Part shown: positions 34,284-45,625 of the stretch, piece by piece
Position numbering within the stretch: position 1 is the stretch's first letter
Layout: the number at the start of each line of letters is the position of its first letter
NCBI GenBank assembly: GCA_022113835.1
Contig: JAILWY010000015.1
Coordinates: 5,742,501 to 5,806,500 of the forward strand
Source: Atopsyche davidsoni
Lineage: Eukaryota; Arthropoda; Insecta; Trichoptera; Hydrobiosidae
Direction of reading: 5' to 3'
Length of the DNA: 64,000 nucleotides
Program-made: the position numbers and the translations under genes
Notes under the pieces: model-generated
Told to the model about the DNA's origin: nothing
The model's input: only the letters and a program-made list of their open reading frames with translations
Database searches by the model: none

Positions 34284-36894
34284 TTTTATTGAGTAAAGAA
34301 CGCGGTTCAGCCCGACGTTCGAGTTTAAGTTTGAATATGCCTATTTTCATATTTCTCAATCGAAAGCAAATACAAATGATACAAATCCTATTGTATTATA
34401 ATATATATATATATATATTATAAAATATACGTTATTAACAAAAAGGTAGATCTCAGCCGCATATTATTGTTTATTAAATTCAATTCGATCCTAGTAATTA
34501 GTGACAATATCTGAAATTTGAACAAAAAGAAATAACTATAAGCATATAAGGTCCTTTTTATTTTTCTTATTTGAAGAGTACACAGAACAATTAAAATCGC
34601 TTCACAGAGATTTTCTTGATTTGTTTGCTATAAATTCTGCCTTATATGAATAATATTTTTTATCATGTTTACACCAATTAAAAAGTAATTTAGATTGATA
34701 CATATATAACTTTTTTACTGTGTAAACACAAAAAAAAAAATTGTTTATTGTCTGTTCTTCGTGTGCATTCTTCATATGTAAAATAATATTCATTTATATT
34801 TTTGCAATGGCATCATAAATCACTATTTTTACACATACATTTGTCGGGATTAAATCTCTATCCAATTTAAATATTTTAATTTATATTATTTATAGAGTTC
34901 GATGCCAAACAATAAGACATAACTATAAATAAAACCAAATGATTATAGAAACTACTGAAAAATTTTACTAGGACGCTAGTATTTCAGATGTCCCCTTAAT
35001 CATTTGCTTTTATTTATATTTATTTAGTGGAGTACTACAAAATAAACACTTCTACAGTTAATAATTAAGACATATATTAAGATCGGTTTGAGTGTATTGA
35101 TAACCCTAAATGCTATTTTGTGTTACCTAACAAACAAAATATATAATACTAACTTGTAAATATTTAATAGATACCCATCAAACACTTACAGGTTTACTTA
35201 TTTGACAAAATGTTTAAGGTACAAGGTACACATATGCAAGTATTACAATAGAAAACAATAAAAAAAATTACACGCCATAAGTGGTTCACAAACCAACATT
35301 CTGGTTTAGTGGATTAATCCATTCGCCCACTGTGCCTCTACGATTTAACGAAACTATCAATAGTTGTTTACGTGCTTGCAAGCAATGTATCCAGGCCATT
35401 AATGCCCAAATTCTGAAAGATATAAATAAGAAGTGACACAATTAATTTTTTTAAAGATTATCTCATCAAAACTCATTGTTTTTTTCTCCGCATTAAAATG
35501 TAACTAAAAAGCAAAGCCAGCAAGTATCTTGCAACAATTTATTAAATTGCAAATATTATATATATCATTTTTATTTAAACTGAAATTGTAAACGATTGTC
35601 AGTAAAAAACGAGTTCAAATAGTATATTTCTTGTTGTTTGTAGTAAAGAAGAAAAATATATTTTATAATAATAAAATCACTAAAAATGCGGAAAAAATAA
35701 ACAAGATATGTCTCATAAAATTGGATCCACGTAAACACGGTGAAGCATTAACGGTGCTCGAGTGATACTCCTTGGGAATGCAAACTTGTTAAATACATAA
35801 TGCAGATTATATAAAACACTATTTTACTAATTAACTATACGATAACATTATATTTTATGACCTAAATTTGAGATCACTACGAGGAAAAACAGTTTTGACT
35901 GCCAGATAATCATTGTAGACATTAATAAATATTTCAGAAAGTGGGCATTCATGATTTAAATTAAAATTTTATTTTTAATCTCATCCATCCGACATTTAAA
36001 TTAATAACGAAGTATTCAATAGTCTCATTGATTTTATTTAAAATGTTCTTAGTCATTATTTTGTGTGTGCCTATTTACCTTTAACAGAATAAAAACATAT
36101 ATTATAACTATTATAATGTGATACTGAAGAAGATGGAAGCTTACAGAAGGTTAGATGCCTGCCTTAGTTTATTTTTATTTTCTGTATTTGACTTTAAATA
36201 TGTTTAATACACATTTTTGAAATTAAGGGTATTTTTGTAACATTAAATAAATTGAAATTTTGTACATCTCTGTGTCTTTTATTGAATTGATTTTTGAACA
36301 AAAAATATCACGTTTTTTTAAACTAGACTTGACGTAAATTTTTCTGTTGACTTACATTCCGATATACCAGTCGAATATAAATTATTTAAAAATAAGAAAT
36401 ATTGTGAGTTTTTTGCCCAAGCAAATAATAAAGATGCAACATTTTAAAATTTACTTATCCGTTATAATTTTAAGTAATGTTTCAAATGCCTAATAGTAGT
36501 TTAATTTGTATTAAACATATTTAATACTAATGCTTTGCTTTATATTGCTATATGCATTGCTATATCAACATGCATTGCTAAGTGTCTGGCTTGAGTAAAA
36601 TATTTATGTATTGAAATTATTAACAATATATGTGAATATATATATATTTTCCAATATATACTTGAAATGTTGTTTTTTGCATTTAGTTGATTTTTAATCT
36701 TCATCCTCTTCGTAAATTCAAGTCAGTTGAATGTTTAGTTTATTAAATTTTGTATATGCTTTTTTATGGCATGTCTAACAAAACAAGCCTGACACAGTGG
36801 TTATTGCCTCTGATCACATCAAATCGGTAGCTTACCTACCACTCTCCTGAGACTTCCTTCTATTAACAGCTTAGGGTAGTTTATTCTTCTTACA
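34284..36894. other. intergenic, OGFOD1 3' flank
   Basis: AT-rich, includes the OGFOD1 3' UTR and a short (AT)n at ~34398-34418. A GC-balanced patch at ~36785-36895 (CCTGACACAGTGGTTATTGC) loosely resembles a SINE head. No gene seen. Confidence 0.55.
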
Positions 36895-37127
36895 GATTAT
36901 CTGGGTTTGGTTGTGCCCCAATCATGATTTTAATCCAAAAAGAAGTTAACGAGAGCATTGCAAATAGGTATGTTCAAACTGTTATTGAGTTGCATAAGGA
37001 TGATTATTACTGTGTATATGATTTGTATTGGATTCTTAAAAAAAAGTACTCGGGTTTGATTGACTTTTATAAAGGTTTTATCGAGGCAAAAAATTCAAAT
37101 AGTAAAAATATTTTGTTAAACCTGTAA
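36895..37127 (+). CDS. exon-like small ORF, duplicated at 39555; function unknown
   Basis: An acceptor-like TTCTTACAG precedes an open frame reading LSGFGCAPIMILIQKEVNES and on through IANRYVQTVIELHKDDYYCV, DLYWILKKKYSGLIDFYKGF, to a stop at 37125-37127. The region from NESIANRY onward is repeated at 39555-39712, where the matching sequence is broken by a deletion and stops but ends in a donor-like GTATGT. I do not recognise the family. It may be the last exon of a small gene or a fragment copied from elsewhere. Confidence 0.35.
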
Positions 37128-37631
37128 TAAAAACATGATTAGATCAAACCTTGATATTAATAAGGCAGCAATATGTCAATTAAATAAACTTAATTATCAT
37201 ATCATATTTAGGTGCTTTATTGTTTTTTTTGACTAAGGATATTACCATATTTATATGACAATATAAAATCTGTTATTTATAGATTTTGCGTATAATCAAA
37301 ATAATGTTGTAGAAATTCAGTATACACACGTACGTAATATTTGCAAAATAAGTTAGACGTGTTTGACAATTGAAAATGTGTTTATCTCGAGTGGGAAACG
37401 AGTCCGTGACCAAATAAAATCAGGATTTAAGGTTTTATGATTTGTTACCCATCGGTCACGGTATGCAATTAAGGGTTTTAAAAATTCATGTTTGATAATG
37501 CAAAAGTTTCGAAGATATATTTGGTTAAATTAAAAATTAAATTACATTTTATAACTAGATTTTATTTCAGGACAGGTGCTTGAACCTAAATAATTAATAA
37601 TTTATAAAACCTACATTTTAAAAAACAACAT

Positions 37632-38038
37632 TTGAACTATAGATTCCAAACAAAAGAACATAATACTTATAAGAAGCAATGCTCTACAAACAAATAAAAG
37701 AACATAATGCTTTCATTTTTATAATCATTTTGAAATTTTATAAATACACAACTCAATTTTTAATCTAAATTTTAATTTTCACTTTACAATATCATATCTT
37801 CTTCATCGCAACAGCCTCAAACGGCAGAATCTACTCAAGCCCTAGAGCCCCGGGCTGCGGAATCTCCACAGGCCCCACAGCCCGGGGTGGTCGAAGTCCA
37901 TCATGTTCATATTGAATGGACATCGTTGGAATACAGGAAGATCATCTTGGTTATCAAATCAAGACGACGAAGACCCCAACGCCACCGGTGCCCACCAAGA
38001 GGCTTACCCTGATGTATTGTATCAATAAAAAATAAATT
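37632..38038 (+). repeat. inverted duplication, arm 1 (exon-like, start lost)
   Basis: It pairs with 39227-39555 in inverted orientation, beginning TTGAACTATAGATTCCAAAC. It includes a former coding part (SSSQQPQTAEST, then VEVHHVHIEWTSLEYRKIIL, VIKSRRRRPQRHRC). Compared with arm 2 it has two extra blocks of roughly 40 bp, and ATA stands where arm 2 has ATG, so its start codon is lost. Confidence 0.7.
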
Positions 38039-38039
38039 A

Positions 38040-38523
38040 AGAAAATTGAAAATCAATCAAATCGAATCTAACAAACATGATGTTACTGCTCCAATTTTGC
38101 AAAGAGCTGAAAGAGAAGAACTTGTCATTATACAAAACATTCCAACTATGCATGAAGCTGTATCTAAAACTGGCGAAATTACTATCAGTAAAAAAACTAC
38201 GCAGCCAATAGAGATATCAACTGAGAGTGTCAACGGCTTTGGACATTCTCTGAGCAAAACTATTCCAAAACCAAAGGGATCAGAAGTGAAGATATATGAC
38301 AGGATAGTCGAAGGAAGCGTGAGGACGTGGACTTGGAGTGTGTCTTGGACAGGACAAGGTAGCGTCGCTGGATGGAGACCTGGGTTTTGAGTCACGGCTG
38401 GGACGGCTGTGGGAGGCCGACGAACTCGGAAGTGAGGCCTGGAACCCCAACACTCCTTCTACTGGATTTTCTACCAAGACTTCGCATGGACTGTGGTTCG
38501 ATAAGAAACTGCTTAACTCAACA
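38040..38523 (+). pseudogene. unidentified gene relic between the inverted arms
   Basis: An open frame of ~114 codons (ESNKHDVTAPILQRAEREEL, then TISKKTTQPIEISTES, KGSEVKIYDRIVEGS) ends at ~38390. A second overlapping frame from ~38338 gives ASLDGDLGFESRLGRLWEAD, ELGSEAWNPNTPSTGFSTKT, SHGLWFDKKLLNST and a stop at 38526. The composition (balanced codons, no low complexity) looks like real protein sequence cut by frameshifts. An acceptor-preceded piece at 38766-38839 (GEEDTLDMELIEKHSTNKRF) may be a further exon. Family not recognised. Confidence 0.35.
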
Positions 38524-39226
38524 TAACCTAACCACTTTCCAGTAATGCTGCTTGTTACATTTGTGCCAAAATTACAAATGTGTGTACTTACATTTTTCAA
38601 TCATTTTTATGAATTCTAATATATGCTTGAAAATTGACACTTTTTTGACTGAAATATTTAAATGTCTTCATTTAATCGATCCGAACCTGCAAGTGGTTTG
38701 TGAATGTTTAGAGTAAAATTTATTTCTGATCATTTTTATAGAGCATTAAATTTTTTTATTTCCAGGTGAAGAGGACACTCTCGATATGGAATTAATAGAA
38801 AAGCACAGTACAAACAAACGCTTCAAATTCTTATTTTGATATCAGACAATTTTAATATCCGGTTATATTCAATCTCGAATGCCTAATATAGCAAATCATT
38901 ATCTTCCTTGGACTTGCCATTAAATTTTGTAATTTCAGCAGGTCGAACTGCTGTTTTAAACGTCACCTAATAGATAATTAGCTCACATAAACATAGGTCA
39001 TTGATACACGCGACGGAAATTCTGCACTCATTCTCTAAATTGTTTTTTGTCTCTCTCGAACTATTTTGAAAACTTCCAAACATGTGCTTACAATCGTAAA
39101 AGATTCGAGGCTCTAGCAGCGCCTCGAAGTCCTTTGCTACTCCAAAAACCCAGGTTGACCGGTCGACTCCCAGTTCCAGGTACGTAAATCCGGATTACCA
39201 TTAAGAAAAATATTTTTTTTAAATGA

Positions 39227-39555
39227 ATTGTTTTATTTATATAATACATCAGGGAAGCCTCTTAGCGGGCACTGGCAGCGTCGGCGTCTTCGTCGTCTTG
39301 ATTTGATAACCAAGATGATCTTCCTGTATTCCAATGATGTCCATTCGATATGAACATGATGGACTTCCGCCGCCTGGGGCTGTGGGGCCTGGGCAGATTC
39401 TGCCGTTAGAGGCTGTTGCGATGAATTACACATGATATTGTAAAGTGAAAATTAAAATTTAGATTAAAAATTGAGTTGTGTATTTATAAAATTTCAAAAT
39501 GATTATAAAAATGAAAGCATTATGTTCTTTTATTTGTTTGGAATCTATAGTTCAA
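39227..39555 (-). repeat. inverted duplication, arm 2, with intact 66-codon ORF
   Basis: Inverted copy of 37632-38038. On the minus strand, ATG at 39433 opens a 66-residue frame: MCNSSQQPLTAESAQAPQPQ, AAEVHHVHIEWTSLEYRKII, then LVIKSRRRRRRRCQ with a strongly basic run, stop near 39233. Shared sequence extends well upstream of the ATG (through the AATTTTAATTTTCACTTTAC block), so the duplication is of genomic DNA or of a UTR-containing transcript. Function unknown. Confidence 0.65.
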
Positions 39556-39712
39556 CGAGAGCATTGCAAACAGGTATGTTCAAAATGAATGATTATCACT
39601 GTGTATATGATTCGTATTGGATTCTTAAAAAAATACTATGGTTTGATTGATTTTTATAAAGGTGTTATCAAGGCGAGAAATTGAAATAGTACAAATATTT
39701 TGTTAAAGGTAT
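39555..39712 (+). pseudogene. broken copy of the 36895-37127 exon
   Basis: ACGAGAGCATTGCAAACAGG matches 36947 onward. A deletion removes the VIELHKDD part, frame breaks follow, and AAAAAAATACTATGGTTTGA parallels the original. The match ends at TTTTGTTAAAG|GTATGT, a plausible splice donor, whereas copy 1 reads TTTTGTTAAACCTGTAA (stop). It abuts arm 2 directly, so both copied pieces meet at one breakpoint near 39555. Confidence 0.6.
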
Positions 39713-42700
39713 GTACTTGATATATTTTTTGCAGTAAACATGTCCACAATTAAGTAGAAATGGAAATGTAGAATAATCTTCTATTTCCTATTGAAACATT
39801 ATTAAGAAGCAAAATGGGTAGACGGGCGATTAGAGAATTCAATGCATATTATCTTATTTTGTTAATTTTATATTTGTGAGTAAAATTTATATCCAATGTG
39901 ACATTTTCAAACAGACGGTTTTACAATGTCATAACAAATAATGAAATTAAAATAGCACTATCATAATTTCATTGCTTTATTTAGTATAATAAATAGGAGT
40001 ATAAAAAAACAAAAGTTGAAATAATTAATTCGTAAATAAACTAGTTTGTATCTTTTATTTTTTTTAACAGGAGCTATATTAAGAAATTATAAAAAAAAAA
40101 ATAATTATTCATGAAAACCTCTGGGGTGTGGGGAAATATGCAATATAAAAAATTGGCTAAGGCCTTCTATTTTCACATCTCAATAAAATACCAGCATATC
40201 TCTATTCTTACAGCAATTGTTTGTAATGTGTGAATAAACTTAATTTTTTTAATAATTTTGCAATTATAATTGAAGGACATAATATTTTTGATACTATGGA
40301 CCAAAAGACATCACATCTGACTAAAAAAAAATGGAAAAATATAAAAAAATGGTCTTTAGATTCTCTCCGTTCTGCTCAATTCAGTATAAATCTACTTTTG
40401 TTTACCATCAGAGTTTTCTTTTATGCAAATCTATATATTATAAGCTTGAGTCGCAGATTATATTATATAAAGTGCGTTTGGTTTTGTTCTGCTATGAATT
40501 TTGTATTTAATTATAAAAAAGATATATAACCCCAGAAATAAAATTCTTAACAAATTATAGATTGAAAAATGTATTGATAAAAAGTTAATTGTAAAGAAAC
40601 TTCAAAACTTTATTTTTTATTAAATTGATAATAAAATAATGAAGTCATTTGATTGTTATTACTTAACGTAATGCATGAGTTGCTGTGTATATTATTTAGC
40701 TTTCTACCTTAGTTTGTAAATAATAAATTTAGTTATTGTGTCTTTAATTTCTGAAAAATGTGTGATCATTTTGATATTAAAACCTATACTAAAGTGATAC
40801 ATTAAAACAAAAAAAAAATAATGCTTCAAAAATAAATTTACTATTGCATATTTATTTATGGTTCAGAAGAAATGTCTCATTCTCCGTGTATTGTCAATAT
40901 CATAGGAATGAGGATGCAAAGGCCGGAAAAGAATAAATGTTCAAACAATCAGACGACAATAAAATAAAACAATTTGTATTCCATTTCCTATTGCATATTT
41001 ATTTAGCAAATATCAAACAATACACAATTATTACAAATGCAATGTTAAAATATTAATCTAGAATTTGAAAACTGAAGTCCTACCACAACAAAGACAACAG
41101 ACCAAAACGAAACTCAAATAACAAGAATACCTTTGAAGGTAAAATTTAAATTCTAAAAATACCAAATGCCATTTTATTTTATTCAAGTAGATCAACAAAT
41201 ACCAGTAAATAAATATCTAATTTGATATTCAAAGTTGAGATGTTAGTCCTTCATGTAAAACGTTAAATTAAGAGGTCACAAGGTAGCTACATCAATACGA
41301 GATTGGCTCTCGGGCAAAAATATTTTTTGCGAACAGTTATGAAACATAATATAATAAGCCATGAATGGCATCAAAGCTGAAAAGTGCTGAAGCTGCAATT
41401 TTTTCAGGTCACGATTATTTCGAAACAATGCCACATCGTTGAGTGGGAACTTATGAGATTTGAGAGTCATTATATATTTTATATTGCATAATATAAAAAA
41501 GCCTACTTCTAAATAACGAGGGAACAAAGACGTCAGGTTTGGTTTCTTGTGCTATGGTGGAACGTCAGTTTCATAATAAATCTAGTTTAAGTGAGACACT
41601 ACTGTCAATGATAAAAATTGTCAACGTAATAAATATTGAAGGCAAAACATTGGTACAATATTATTTGTAGGGATATTCTTTAGTATTTACAAACTCTTGA
41701 GCAATTTCAAAACATTCTTACCATCTTTTATTACAGTAACATTGTAAAAATTGTGCACATTGTAAAATACATAACACACAGAGGGCTCTCAATTTACCGA
41801 CACATTTTTTAATTACAAAACAATATGAAAAAATGCAAAATGAAAATGTAAACGTTTACAAAAACACAGCTGGATATTTATAATATAATTTATACGTGAC
41901 ATTATCGATAGGGCTGCTTACAGTACAAGGGCACACAAATGCCGCTAAAAAATTTAGGACTACTCGCTAAGCAATTTAATTGCATTTTATCCAAGTCGCA
42001 AACTGCAGGGCTGTTTTGTAAAGGCCAAATTATTGCCGTTCAATCCGGCCGTGGGTTAATGTGACTTTTAATACTATTCCATATCGAAAAATAAAATAAT
42101 TGTTGGACAATCGATTATTTTTTCAATAGGCTTGAATTCATTTCTTCTTATACCGATATCGCCTCTTACAATCATTCAAAATTATAGTTTAAATCTAATC
42201 TTCGGTTGGGAGGTTAGTTAAAAGTATGATATTGAATACAATGCGTATTTTTAAAATTAATACGTAAATTGAGAGTCTGCTGCTAACATAATAAACAAGT
42301 ATCTGAAATGGACAAACTGCTACAAAGTACTAAACCTGCAGATACGGATCCGTTCTAAATATATTCAGTTTCAAAAGTTTTTGCCGATTATGAATGGTCC
42401 AATAATATATTCAGTAGATCAGTTTCCCATCGCAGGTGGTTCCTAAATAATACACAAATTATTATAAATGACAAATTTAAGATTCTCTTATTCATTTTAC
42501 TAAATTAGGCAACGTAACATACAACATAATATACCCCAAATATAGGTTTGAAAGATATTACAAAAATTACTCCAATTATAACTAAAATGAAGTGGCATTA
42601 GGTGAAGGCATGCAGTAAGCTAAGAACACGCCTTAGTTAGCCAGATGCCTTCACTGAAGGACACTTAACAGAAAATGTAACAAATTTAAAAAAAAATTAC

Positions 42701-45625
42701 TTATTTTTTATTCTGGAAAAAGTATGCTTCATGCACTTTCAGTATTTTACGGTAGAAAAAAGAAAGACACCGAAAAATGGATTTATTAATATCAAATAAT
42801 ATCAGTTATCTAATATTCAACAAAAAATAAGTTTTACGAAAACAAATATATAACAAATATTTTTAACGAAAACGGTGTCCTTCCATTGTTTTTGCAGGAA
42901 TGTAACAAATAAATTGTGACTCAAGATGCTCTAATAAAAGCAATTTTTCTAATGAAAAAAAACCATAAACTCTATAATCATACATATACATTGGAAAAAG
43001 GTTCTGGACATTCAAGATAGGGTAAGCCACGCATTACTGAAAATGTGTCAGTACATCAAATGCAAAATTATTGCCATATATTTACAAACTACATTAATTA
43101 CATTTCCAAGTAAGATGTGGAAAAATTATATGGGAATCACCAATTATAGCTCGAATGGCCCCGTCAAATATTTAATCAGATATATGCAGAGGTCGTAAAA
43201 CATACGAATGAATAAAAATGCGACCTTTTCTAATATATTAATAACAAATCATGAACATATTCCTGCATTAATTTATTATACCAATTGATAAACCGACCGG
43301 CTGCGCTGGCGTTAGGTTTTAATCATGTTTGCAGCGAAAATAAAACAAGATTGTAATGTTTCCATCGGCACGATGGAAACACGGTTCATCTCTTTTAATT
43401 TTACATGCCAATGACTCTGTTAGCAGCATCGCTAAGCTTTATAAGCCAAGCAGGTCTTTTGAATTGTGTTAGTTTGCGGCAATAACCAGTGTGTTTATTT
43501 GCAGACAATTGATACAGCAATTTGAGACAAATCCAATTTTTATATTAACCGTGATATTAAAAAAATCGCACACATAAAAGAAATCAAAAATTATTTCATA
43601 TTTTTTGTCTATTTAATTAAAAAGACAATTCATTTATGAGCATAACTTTATATTACATTTAATAAATGCTACGGAGTACAAAAACTCAACATAACCGAAC
43701 CATTTTACAAATAATCAAATTAAAAAACAAAAATCCACATGACATATTAAATCTTTGATATAAGCTCAATTTAACTTTTACACATATATGTTGGCAATTT
43801 TGTTAATCTTTTGAAAATGCTTTACAAAAACAATACAATGATGGGTAACAATAAAGTATGCATTTTCTACTCAGCACTCATGTTTTGACGCGGGTTAAAC
43901 TTCTGTAAAAATTTACTAAATAAATAAGGATACATTTATGTAATAGAAACAAACTTTAACATCCCATTTTCACGCTTTTTTGTGTATAAAAGATGCTAGG
44001 ATTTAAAGGAACGCTCCAATAGATAGATTCTTTTAAAGAAACTTAAACCATTTTCATGCTGCCAGGCAATTTAAATATATTTATCACTCTTTATTGAAAA
44101 AATAAATAGTATTTTCTGATTTACCATTTAAAGAGAGCAACAATCAAAAAAACTATTAAACATAAAATTATTCATTATTTATTGGTGCAAAAATAAAATA
44201 GAAAAAAGTATTTAGATTTTCATGTATCATGGTTGATAAAATAATATCGCTCCTTCAATGATTACAATAACTGCAAAAATAATTACAAGAAAATTTATAA
44301 AAAGCAACTAATATTTCGTTTTCAAATAACCAAAAAAGTTCAGGTAATTTTATTTGCTGTTATTGTAATCAATTCCGAGAGAAACGCTTAAGCACTGAGA
44401 AACTGATTAAATTGCACAGTGCTAGCTAAGAGGTTGAATACATCACATGTATAAGATAAACGTAGATCAATTATCATAAAAGTAATATTTTATAAAATCC
44501 AGGTTTGACTGCTTTGAATTCACTGTTTGATTTAATTGGGTTCCCAAAACACGGGTGATAGCGAATAATATGTATTTTAAAAAGTTAAATAATTAAAATT
44601 GATGGAAACGAAACCGCTACTAACTTTCCAAGATACGCAATACATATCATTTTTCCATACCTTTTAAAATGAGTTCATCTTCTAACTTTTACGGGACCGT
44701 ACATTTTGCACAGCTGTGATTGAGTTGACGGAATTTAAAAATTCTAGCCTGGTGTATTGTTTAGGCGAGGAGTATGATAATATGATAACACGATCACGAT
44801 TCTCATTGATTGCTATGCTCCAAACTAGCAACATAGCTTATATCAGTGGCATATTATGCATAACCTACAAATGATATGTAAATTATACAAACATAACATT
44901 AGCTCTTTTCAGTATCTAATAATATTCTCAAGTTTTCTACAAGCCGCTGTTTGATACAAAGTTTTATTTACACGTATTAATAATATTTAAATACATATCA
45001 CACTAACACCCGGTTTCTCAAAGAATGATCGACAAAAACAAGCTATCAAACTAACGCAACACAAAACACCAGTTCTCTGATTAACCATCTGTAATATATT
45101 TACCAAACTGTTATGGTGGTTGATCAGTGAAATAGAATTTTATGTAACATTTGTGAATTATTTGATATCTTATTAACTAATATTTTCAATTCAGACAGGA
45201 GATAAAGTAAAATGAAAATATTTAAAGAAAAAATGATAAGTATTGCATACCATAGAAACTGCATGTGCATTTAAACCAAACAAAACCATGTGGGGACATA
45301 ACACATCCTCGTGTAGATATACATTATATTCTCATCGATATATCTTACATTTCAACATTAAGTCTAGAAGAATGAGTAGAATTTTTCTCCACAATAACCA
45401 GTCTGTATATATATTTTAAGTATAGTGAATGTATTTTTTTTTTATCATTCTATTAAAGTAAATATATTGAAAAATAAGTATTGTCACATTCTCCTAGTTT
45501 TTTTCGTTTTAAATGCACGCCTGGGAGTCAGTGTCGAGGCAGTTGGCAACGAGGGACAGTGAGATGGCGGATGATAAGTGAATATGAAGAGCCTAGCATC
45601 TCTTGCGCTTGTACGGGAAGAGGCA
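39713..45625. other. gene-poor region, probable ArfGAP 3' UTR at the right
   Basis: Very AT-rich with short chance ORFs only. An 18-bp direct repeat CTATTGCATATTTATTTA occurs near 40842 and 40990. The ArfGAP stop lies at 45626 on the minus strand, so some of the DNA to the left is its 3' UTR; its extent cannot be read from sequence. No gene or clear transposon seen. Confidence 0.5.
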
